Positions 51,034 to 57,093 of a DNA stretch of 64,000 bases are shown in pieces (within the stretch, counting starts at the first letter, position 1; each line of letters begins with the position of its first letter). The translations under genes were made by a program, and so were the position numbers. The notes under the pieces are model-generated. The model did no database searches. It saw only the letters and a list, made by a program, of their open reading frames with translations, and had not been told where the DNA came from. The DNA is from PALSA-612 sp963776735. GTDB lineage: Bacteria > Actinomycetota > Thermoleophilia > Gaiellales > Gaiellaceae. The stretch spans positions 124,001 through 188,000 of the forward strand of contig CAVZNV010000022.1 of the NCBI GenBank assembly GCA_963776735.1, read 5' to 3'.

Positions 51034-51895
51034 GGCGCACGGCCTCGGCGACGCGTTCGACCGAGCGTTCGGTCATCGGCTGCGGCAGCACGATCGCGTG
51101 CGAGAAGCCGAGCCGTTCGTACTCGGAGAGCGCGGCGGCGACGTCCTCGACCGGACCGGTGAGCTCGTTCTCGTCTGCCTCCGAGCCCTGCTCCGGGTCG
51201 TGGACGACGATGCCGACGGTGCGTTCGAGCGTCGCCGGGTCGCGGCCGGCGGCGGCGAGCGCCTCGTCGAGCGCGGCGGTCCGCTCGCGGAACCGGTCGT
51301 CTGGGAGTGCGTACCAGGCGGTGTTCCACTGATCCGCCCATTTCGCGGTCAGCCCGTGCATGCGCGGCTTGTGGGACGCGATCAGGAGCGGGATGCTGCG
51401 CTGCGGCTTCGGGACGAGCACGCAGTCGGTGACCGAGTGGTACCGGCCCTCGAACGTGACCTCCTCGCCGCGCACGAGACGGGCGACGATCTCGACCCAC
51501 TCCTCGAAGCGGCTGACCTTGTGGTCGGTCGGGAAACCGAAGGCCTCGTACTCCGGGTCGTGCCAACCGGCGCCAACGCCGAGAATGAGGCGACCGCCCG
51601 AGACCTCGTCCAGCGCGGCCGCCGCCTTGGCGACCATGCCGGGGCTCCGGAAGGAGGCGCAGAGCACGAGCGGGGCGATCTCGACCCGCTCGGTGAGCGC
51701 GGCGAGCGCAGTCAGGAACGTCCAGCACTCGTTCATCCCGGCAATCTCGCCGCCGTCCGGCGGCTTGTAGAAGAGGTGGTCGGCGAGCCAGACCGAGTCC
51801 AGACCCTCGGCCTCGGTGCGAAGCGCCATGTCACGCGTCAGCCGCCACGTCGCACCGTCGTGGTCGCCGACCGGGAGGATGATCCCGACCTTCAT
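51014..51895 (-). CDS. LLM-class (luciferase-like) F420-dependent oxidoreductase
   Basis: Flavin- or F420-dependent monooxygenase/dehydrogenase with the bacterial-luciferase TIM barrel. The 293-aa product has MKVGIILPVGDHDGA, LDSVWLADHLFYKP, SFRSPGMVAKAAAALDEVSG, RLILGVGAGWHDPEYEAFGF and the C-terminal region GFSHAIVLPQPMTERS. These match the actinobacterial F420-dependent branch; substrate unknown. ATG 9 nt after TAGACT. Gap 51896-52017 downstream of the ATG side holds the left IS flank. Confidence 0.9.
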   Translation of the reverse strand: MKVGIILPVGDHDGATWRLTRDMALRTEAEGLDSVWLADHLFYKPPDGGEIAGMNECWTFLTALAALTERVEIAPLVLCASFRSPGMVAKAAAALDEVSGGRLILGVGAGWHDPEYEAFGFPTDHKVSRFEEWVEIVARLVRGEEVTFEGRYHSVTDCVLVPKPQRSIPLLIASHKPRMHGLTAKWADQWNTAWYALPDDRFRERTAALDEALAAAGRDPATLERTVGIVVHDPEQGSEADENELTGPVEDVAAALSEYERLGFSHAIVLPQPMTERSVERVAEAVRLSRGSG

Positions 51896-51963
51896 CGGCC
51901 GCGAAGTCTACGCGGCTTCTCTGGACGCTTTCGCCGCGGCCCGCGCGGACACGCCCAAACGGC

Positions 51964-51975
51964 GGTGTCAGACAC
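51964..51975. repeat. GGTGTCAGACAC palindrome left of the IS element
   Basis: Near-perfect dyad GGTGTC-A-GACAC. A matching copy, GGTGTCTGACACC, lies in inverted orientation at 54060-54072 on the other side of the insertion. The pair may be a dispersed REP-like sequence; in the pre-insertion sequence the copies would be about 160 bp apart. Confidence 0.5.
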
Positions 51976-52009
51976 TGAATTTGTCAAGCGACATGTGTGA
52001 CAAGAGTGT

Positions 52010-52017
52010 GACTTTTT
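52010..52017. repeat. Target-site duplication, left copy
   Basis: GACTTTTT immediately left of the element; the identical octamer follows the right end at 53953-53960. Eight bp is the duplication size expected for IS1595-family transposition. Confidence 0.9.
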
Positions 52018-52068
52018 CGGGGTTATCCCCTTCATGCCCTGTCCGAGCGGTCCGAGAGACTTCCCGGC

Positions 52069-52857
52069 ATGGCGCCAGAGCGGAAACATCGTGAGCTGGG
52101 AATCGGGCTCATCGTGACGAGCGCGACGATTCTCATCGGGGCGGCTGTCGTATGGGGCGAGTTCGTGGGGGCTAGACCCAAACATCCAGAATGGTGGGTC
52201 TTCTGGATAACCCTCGCTGCCGGTGTAACTGTTCTGCTGTTGGGCGTCCGGCTCTATTCGGGGTATCCGCGGATCATCCCGGAGCAACTCAGGCGCCACC
52301 AGGCTCTCGTCGCGCGGGAGCGACAGCCCCTACCGCGTGCCGAGGCGGGAGACGCGGCCTTCCAGGCTGCTCGCTCACACGCCGAGGCTCTGGGGAAATT
52401 CCGCCTCGGACGGTATCGCTGGAGCGTCCGAGCAAACCAGCAAACGCTCGAAGAACTCGCGGCGGCATCCGAACTGTCTCGGCAGTTGACGCGTGCGCGT
52501 CAACTCATCTCAGAGGGAGAGGGTTATGAAAATGCCTTGCTAGAGGCTCGCGGCAAGATGCAAACAGCCGACCCTGACCCGACGTACTTTGCCAAGCTCT
52601 TCCGTAACGAGATTTCGCAGAACCTAGCGGGCCAAATGCATGACTGGCACAAGCGTGTCTGGCAGGCGATACAGGTTCCCCAACTTCCGGCCTCAGCCAA
52701 GCACGAGTTGAGCGAGTGGCCCGAGCCAGCGAACCCGCTCATTACAGGGTCGACTCCGCCCGTCAAGAAGCTTGCCACTGCGGTGGAGAATCACCTGGAC
52801 ATCCTTAGGCAGCTTCGGGATGGTCTGCTTCAGGCTTCACTAGGCGGCGGTACGTGA
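52069..52857 (+). CDS. Passenger membrane protein of the IS element
   Basis: The 262-aa protein has two N-terminal membrane helices (LGIGLIVTSATILIGAAVVW and WWVFWITLAAGVTVLLLGV) and a long helical cytoplasmic domain of about 180 residues (AFQAARSHAEALGKFRLGRY; ASELSRQLTRARQLISEGEG). No family is recognised; no toxin, resistance or regulatory motif is visible. Its 3' end overlaps the convergent transposase gene by 53 nt. Codon use is less GC-biased than in flanking genes, as expected for cargo. It lies fully inside the inverted repeats. Confidence 0.75.
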   Translation: MAPERKHRELGIGLIVTSATILIGAAVVWGEFVGARPKHPEWWVFWITLAAGVTVLLLGVRLYSGYPRIIPEQLRRHQALVARERQPLPRAEAGDAAFQAARSHAEALGKFRLGRYRWSVRANQQTLEELAAASELSRQLTRARQLISEGEGYENALLEARGKMQTADPDPTYFAKLFRNEISQNLAGQMHDWHKRVWQAIQVPQLPASAKHELSEWPEPANPLITGSTPPVKKLATAVENHLDILRQLRDGLLQASLGGGT

Positions 52858-53725
52858 GCGGGTCGGTCTGCACGAGCCGCGTCATTGTGTCGCGGAACAA
52901 GTACGGGTTCTCGCGGTTGTTGAAGCGGAACGCGAACTCATCGAGGTACGCCGGCAGATGCTTGGCGGAGAGCTTGTGATACGAGCCAATCACCGCTCGG
53001 TCAAAGAGGCTCCACGCGCTTTCAATCGTGTTCGTGTGGATGTGCCCGCGGACCCACTCGTCCTGCGAGTGGTTGACCGTCTCGTGCGTCGTGTCGTCGT
53101 CTCCGAGGCGGTGGTAGGCGTGGGCGTCGTCCGTGTAGATCGCCTCGGCATCGTCCGCGACGACCTCGGAGATAAAGCCCTCGGCGGTTGCCTGGGTCGC
53201 GTAGGGATGCGATGTGGCCTTGACGCGGAGCTTGCCGCCGCGCTCGATCGCTCCGATGACCATCGTCTTGTTGCCGCGCCAGCCCTGCTGCCCGTGCCGG
53301 TGATACCGGGGCTTGCCACCGATAAAGGTCTCGTCAATCTCCACGATCCCATCGAGCAGCTCGGAGCCCTCGTCCTTCATCGCAGCCCTGATCCGGTGGC
53401 AGAGATACCAAGCGGTCTTGTACGTCACCGAGAGCGTCCGCTTGAGTTGGTTCGCGCTGATGCCCTTCCGCGACTCGCACATCAGGTAGGTGGCGAGGAA
53501 CCACTTCCACAACGGAAGATGCGAGTCCGCGAAGATCGTCCCGCTCGTGACGCTGAAGCGGTAGTCGCACTCGCGGCAGTCGTATTGGTCGCGCTTCGTG
53601 TAGGGCGTTACCTTGTCCGTCTCGCAGCGCGGGCAGCGCACGCCGTGAGGCCAGCGAAGCTCCGCCAGGCGTGCGCGACACTTGTCCTCGGAGCCAAACT
53701 GCTCGATCAGCTTCACGAGGTTCAT
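52805..53725 (-). CDS. IS1595-family (ISXO2-like) transposase
   Basis: The 306-aa protein has an N-terminal zinc ribbon (CPRC at 31-34, CREC at 50-53), then the ISXO2 catalytic domain: EIDETFIGGK (Asp131), YTDDAHAYH (Asp199) and HTNTIESAWSLFDR (Asn232 with Glu235), the DDN/E arrangement of this family. ATG at 53725 follows AAAGGCGAG and begins MNLVKLIEQF, a common family start; the upstream ATG at 53788 would run antisense through the small ORF at 53762. Appears intact. Confidence 0.95.
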   Translation of the reverse strand: MNLVKLIEQFGSEDKCRARLAELRWPHGVRCPRCETDKVTPYTKRDQYDCRECDYRFSVTSGTIFADSHLPLWKWFLATYLMCESRKGISANQLKRTLSVTYKTAWYLCHRIRAAMKDEGSELLDGIVEIDETFIGGKPRYHRHGQQGWRGNKTMVIGAIERGGKLRVKATSHPYATQATAEGFISEVVADDAEAIYTDDAHAYHRLGDDDTTHETVNHSQDEWVRGHIHTNTIESAWSLFDRAVIGSYHKLSAKHLPAYLDEFAFRFNNRENPYLFRDTMTRLVQTDPLTYRRLVKPEADHPEAA

Positions 53726-53761
53726 CTCGCCTTTGACGGGTTTCGGACGGGAGGCCACTAG

Positions 53762-53899
53762 ATGCCCAAGCGGAAGAAGAAAGCGCACGAGATGACGAGC
53801 GAAGAGCTAGTCAAAGACCTCTTCCACCCGCAAGTCGTGAAGGGTGCAAAGAAGGCCGCAAACCCCGATCCGAAGCCAAAACGCGGGGAGAAGAAGTAG
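53762..53899 (+). CDS. 45-aa basic protein carried by the IS element
   Basis: Short ORF with a good ribosome site (ACGGGAGG, 7 nt before the ATG), divergent from the transposase and inside the right inverted repeat. The product begins MPKRKKKAHEMTSEELVKDL, then FHPQVVKGAKKAANP and a Lys-rich end. Similar small Lys-rich MTxEE proteins are often seen beside transposase genes; a regulatory or accessory role is possible but unproven. Confidence 0.6.
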   Translation: MPKRKKKAHEMTSEELVKDLFHPQVVKGAKKAANPDPKPKRGEKK

Positions 53900-53952
53900 T
53901 GCATGGACGTAGCATGACAGGGGCATCGGACGGCATGAAAGGGATAACCCCG

Positions 53953-53960
53953 GACTTTTT
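53953..53960. repeat. Target-site duplication, right copy
   Basis: GACTTTTT directly after the right inverted repeat, identical to 52010-52017. Confidence 0.9.
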
Positions 53961-53984
53961 CTCCACAGGCTGAGGCGCCTTGAC

Positions 53985-54072
53985 ATCGGGCTTTGCGCCC
54001 GATCCGAACCTGCGTTCGGACTCCTCTTCCGCCTCGGCTGCGGCGGACGCTGCCCGTGCGGTGTCTGACACC
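53985..54072. repeat. Run of four short perfect hairpins right of the IS
   Basis: Consecutive dyads: ATCGGGC/GCCCGAT (53985-54003), TCCGAAC/GTTCGGA (54003-54020), TCCGCC/GGCGGA (54028-54047) and GGTGTCTGACACC (54060-54072). The segment may end transcripts arriving from the IS or encode structured RNA. On the minus strand it is also part of an open frame beginning at GTG 54071. Confidence 0.5.
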
Positions 54073-54106
54073 GGGTCTCGAGGGGGCTCGTCTAGATTTT
54101 CCGTCG

Positions 54107-54550
54107 ATGAGTCGAGCGGGTGACCGTAAGCCGCCGTTCAAGCTCTCCGCGCGGACGCGGGTGGGGTTCTCGGACACCGACGCGCAGGGGATCGTCTACT
54201 ACGGCCGCTACAACCCCTACTTCGACCTGGCCCGCGTCGAGTACCTGCGCCGCCTCGAGCTTCTGCGCCGGGACACCGGCGTCGAGTTCGTGATGCGCGC
54301 GAACGTCGTCGAGTACTTCGCCCCCGCCGTCTTCGATGACGAGGTCGAGGTCTTCTGCCGCGTCGCGCGGATCGGGCGGACGAGCATGACCTACGAGTTC
54401 GCCGCCTACCGCGAGCCCGACGACGTGCTGATGGTCACGGCGACGCAGACACTCGTGATGGTCGATCTCGAACAGCGGCGCGCCCAGCCGATCCCTGACT
54501 GGCTTCGAGAGCGGATCCGGGCATTCGAGGGCGACGACCTCGACAGCTGA
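54107..54550 (+). CDS. Acyl-CoA thioesterase, YbgC/4HBT hot-dog family
   Basis: Hydrolyses acyl-CoA thioesters. The 147-aa product has TRVGFSDTDAQGIVYYGRY with the catalytic Asp of the DxxGxxxxxxY 4-hydroxybenzoyl-CoA-thioesterase/YbgC motif, LARVEYLRRLELL and VVEYFAPAVFDDEVEVFCRV. ATG at 54107 lies 8 nt after TAGATT, so leaderless; longer in-frame starts would read through the hairpin region. Substrate chain length unknown. Confidence 0.9.
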   Translation: MSRAGDRKPPFKLSARTRVGFSDTDAQGIVYYGRYNPYFDLARVEYLRRLELLRRDTGVEFVMRANVVEYFAPAVFDDEVEVFCRVARIGRTSMTYEFAAYREPDDVLMVTATQTLVMVDLEQRRAQPIPDWLRERIRAFEGDDLDS

Positions 54551-54551
54551 T

Positions 54552-54670
54552 CCCCCGTTCGGGTTCCCCCGTTCGAGGCACGACGGCCCCGCATCCATGC
54601 GGCTTGGATGGGTCTATCCCTCGAAAGGGTGACCCCGCTCCCCGCGCAACTCGACCCCCGTTCGAGGGAT
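54552..54670. repeat. Repeated CCCCCGTTCGAGG-type motifs in the 188-bp gap after the thioesterase gene
   Basis: CCCCCGTTCG occurs at 54552-54561, 54566-54575 and 54655-54664, the last two followed by AGG. TTCGAGGGAT (54661-54670) is the inverted copy of ATCCCTCGAA (54616-54625), so a stem with a 35-nt loop is possible. No other feature is visible in the gap 54551-54738. Confidence 0.5.
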
Positions 54671-54738
54671 TTCCCGTGGGATCACTCGAACGCGGGACAC
54701 GCGTGCAAGGTTCCGGCCGCTGCGGAGTCTCAACCAGC

Positions 54739-54948
54739 ATGGGAAAGCGGCGTGAACTCCGCGGGGCCTTCATGTGCGAGTGCGGCGCGAGCCTCTGCGA
54801 CCGGCGCGTGGCGATCTCGGCGAGCGAGTACGAAGGACTTGACGGCGAACCGCTGCTCGCCACCGGACACCGGCCGGCGGACGAATCGCTAGGCGATTGC
54901 CCCCGGTGTGGCGGGCGGCAGCGGCGGGAGCGGCGGCGGAGGCGGTAG
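54739..54948 (+). CDS. Small Cys-containing protein
   Basis: The 69-aa ORF starts MGKRRELRGAFMCECGASLC, then DRRVAISASEYEGLDGEPLL. The pattern FxCECGxxxC followed by SxxEYE and a GH near the end is one seen in many short actinobacterial proteins, which favours a real gene. A second C-x2-C (CPRCGG) and an Arg-rich end follow. Its last 60 nt overlap the convergent sigma-factor gene. Function unknown; a remnant is also possible. Confidence 0.5.
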   Translation: MGKRRELRGAFMCECGASLCDRRVAISASEYEGLDGEPLLATGHRPADESLGDCPRCGGRQRRERRRRR

Positions 54949-56283
54949 CGGCGGGACGGGAGGAACCGGCGGCACAGGCGGCACCGGCGGAACGGGGGGA
55001 ACCGGCGGGACCGGAGGCGCCGAGGCCGGCGGAACGGTGGGCGGAGCCACGGGCGGCACAGGCGGTAGCGCCGGCGGCGTTACCGGAGGGACGACACTCC
55101 CCGGATCGGGCAGCGCAGGGACGGCAGGCACCGACGGAACCGCCGGCACCGAGACGGAGGGCAGCGTCGGAAGCGCCGGCGGCTTGGGCTTCGAGGGCTT
55201 CGTCTGTCCCGGCGAGGCACGGTGGCCGGAGGTGCCGGAGCCGGCAGCGGCCGAGGACGACTTCGCCGAACCGGACGCGCCACTCTTCGATCCTCCGTGT
55301 GCGCTCGCGGCGGCAGGTGCGGCCGCCGTGCTGCTCGCGGCGGTCGCGTTCGGGGTGACCGCACTCGATGCCGCAGCCGAGGAGTCCGTGGCGGCAGCGG
55401 CCGCGCCGGAGCCCGAGCGACGACCCGGATTGCCGGAGCCCAACTGCGTCGATGACGCGCCGACAGGCTCCGCAGGCGTGGTTCGGCCCGTCGACGCCGA
55501 CGTCGTCGCCTTCCGGCTGATCGGGGTCCCGGAAACGGCCGCCTGTGCGCCGGCGGTCGGGGAAACACTGCGGTGCGAGGCGCTCGCGGTCTGCGTGCCG
55601 AGGTCGATCGCGACGCCGCCGCCGACCGCGACGACGAGCGCCGCCGTCCCAGCCGCCAGCCCAGCGCCTCCCGTGACACCGCCGAGGAGCCCGCGGAACC
55701 AGGAGACGAGCGGCCGCAGCGGCAGGATCGAGGCGATCGCGCGGCGCGACTTCTTCGCCGAGTCGGACAGCGCCTGCGCCAGATGACGGCGGCCGCGGAA
55801 GATCAGCGTTTCGACCGCTGAATGCGACACGCCGAGAGCCTCGGCGATCTCCGCGTAGCTCATCCCCTGCCACTCGCGCATGAGCAGCGGGCGCCGAAGG
55901 TTCGCCGGCATGTCCGCCAGCGCGTCGTCGAGCCCGAACAGGTCGTCGGCGTCCGGCGTGTGGGCCGCGGCGCGGTCGCCGAGCAGGTCGATGTCGACCG
56001 GAGTCTCGACGCGCCCGCGCCGGCTCGCGCTCAGACGCTTCGACAGGCAGACGTTGTGCGCGATCTTGTAGAGCCAGGGCGCCTCGAACTCGGGCACGAC
56101 GCCCTTGCGCATCGCCGTCGTGACGCGGATGAATGTGTTCTGAACGGCATCCTCGGCCTCCTCGCGCGATCGGAGCTGACCCACGCAGTACCGGAAGATC
56201 CGGTCGCCGTACTCCGCGTAGAGCCGCGCCGCCTCGCGATCGGACGCATGGCTTCGGGAAGTGTCGTAGAGAGGCTGTGACAA
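54889..56283 (-). CDS. ECF sigma factor with membrane segment and proline-rich extracytoplasmic tail
   Basis: The 464-aa protein has sigma region 2 (LYAEYGDRIFRYCVGQL; EEAEDAVQNTFIRVT, about 20-55) and region 4 (MREWQGMSYAEIAEALGVSH, about 135-154). After residue 185 a hydrophobic segment at about 200-227 (AGLAAGTAALVVAVGGGVAI) suggests a membrane span. A Ser/Ala-rich stretch and about 120 residues rich in Pro/Val/Ala follow, with PPV repeated about six times at 54930-55010. Such a tail could tether the sigma factor or span the wall. TTG start at 56283; a TATAGC sequence lies about 24 nt upstream. Confidence 0.82.
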   Translation of the reverse strand: MSQPLYDTSRSHASDREAARLYAEYGDRIFRYCVGQLRSREEAEDAVQNTFIRVTTAMRKGVVPEFEAPWLYKIAHNVCLSKRLSASRRGRVETPVDIDLLGDRAAAHTPDADDLFGLDDALADMPANLRRPLLMREWQGMSYAEIAEALGVSHSAVETLIFRGRRHLAQALSDSAKKSRRAIASILPLRPLVSWFRGLLGGVTGGAGLAAGTAALVVAVGGGVAIDLGTQTASASHRSVSPTAGAQAAVSGTPISRKATTSASTGRTTPAEPVGASSTQLGSGNPGRRSGSGAAAAATDSSAAASSAVTPNATAASSTAAAPAAASAHGGSKSGASGSAKSSSAAAGSGTSGHRASPGQTKPSKPKPPALPTLPSVSVPAVPSVPAVPALPDPGSVVPPVTPPALPPVPPVAPPTVPPASAPPVPPVPPVPPVPPVPPVPPVPPLPPPPPLPPLPPATPGAIA

Positions 56284-56331
56284 ATGATGCCGCCGGGGGT
56301 TCGGCGCGCTATACCCGAACTTCGGTGCGGT

Positions 56332-57093
56332 CTAAACCTGCTCGATGCGGGTCGCGACGTACACGTCCGTCGTGTAGGGGATCGCGATCGGCTCGGGCAT
56401 GCCTTCGGCCGCCTCGAGCACCTGGCTGAGGACGCCGGCTCGCGCATCGGGGTCGAGGATCGCGATGTAGCTGGTGGATGCGATCCGGTCGACGAGATGC
56501 GCCCGCGAGAGGCGCTGAACATACGGCCACGAGCGCTGCTCGACCGGGCCGAACAGTCCGGACGCCGCGATCGACGTCTCCGGTGCGATGTCCCGGTGCG
56601 AGCGAACCTCGGCGCCGTACGGCGTGATGATGTCCTGCAGTCGTGCCTGGAGTGAGTCGGAGAGGTCACGGACGTTCCAGATCAGCGCCAGGCCGCCGCC
56701 GGGGACGAGTACGCGATGGATCTCCCGAAGTGCCTCTTCGGTACGGAACCAGTGGAAGGCTTGCCCGCAGGCGACGGCGTCGACACTCCCGTCCGGGAGC
56801 GGGATCTGCTCGGCGGTGCCGTCGAACGCGTCGACATCCGGCACCGCGGCGAAGAGCTGCTCGCGCATCTCGTCGATCGGCTCGACCGCAACCACCCGCG
56901 CGCCCGACGGGACGAGCGCCCGCGTGAGCTTGCCCGTGCCCGCTGCGAGGTCGAGGACGTTCTTCTCCGGGCCGAGCCCGAGCCGCTCGACGATCCAGGC
57001 AATCGCCTCGTCGGGATAGCCGGGCCGCGCGCGCTCGTACTCCGCCGCAGCAGCCGAGAACCCGCCGGAAGCCGCCGGATGCACGTCGCTCAC
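56332..57093 (-). CDS. SAM-dependent class I methyltransferase
   Basis: The 253-aa protein has the SAM-binding motif NVLDLAAGTGKLTRALV (motif I), VVAVEPIDEMREQL (motif II), the motif around IPLPDGSVDAVACGQAFHWF and the LIWNVRDLSDSLQ segment; the HWF box resembles the UbiE/TAM-like branch. Substrate unknown. The ATG overlaps the relA stop (ATGA at 57090-57093), so it is translated with relA. The C-terminal part is intact. Confidence 0.88.
   Translation of the reverse strand: MSDVHPAASGGFSAAAAEYERARPGYPDEAIAWIVERLGLGPEKNVLDLAAGTGKLTRALVPSGARVVAVEPIDEMREQLFAAVPDVDAFDGTAEQIPLPDGSVDAVACGQAFHWFRTEEALREIHRVLVPGGGLALIWNVRDLSDSLQARLQDIITPYGAEVRSHRDIAPETSIAASGLFGPVEQRSWPYVQRLSRAHLVDRIASTSYIAILDPDARAGVLSQVLEAAEGMPEPIAIPYTTDVYVATRIEQV

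Larger units (their letters stand above)
52018..53952. mobile_element. IS1595-family insertion sequence with passenger genes (1,935 bp)
   Basis: Complete element. Terminal inverted repeats are 52018-52038 and 53932-53952, matching at 20 of 21 positions (both ends begin CGGGGTTATCCC and end TTCATGCC). It is bounded by an 8-bp direct duplication. It carries a membrane passenger gene (plus), the ISXO2-type transposase (minus) and a 45-aa basic ORF (plus). Intact ends, intact transposase and identical duplications indicate a recent insertion. Some coding sequence here is less GC-rich than the surroundings, consistent with transfer. Confidence 0.92.

Noticed and set aside
54910..55030. Short-period repeats resembling a CRISPR or minisatellite array
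   Set aside because: The period is 9 nt and is simply the PPV codon repeat in the sigma-factor tail; there are no spacers.
54908..55786. Plus-strand Gly-rich frame resembling a PE-PGRS protein
   Set aside because: It is the exact antisense of the Pro/Ala-rich tail of the sigma factor (CCG/GCG codons read as GGC/CGC) and has no start region, domain or promoter of its own.
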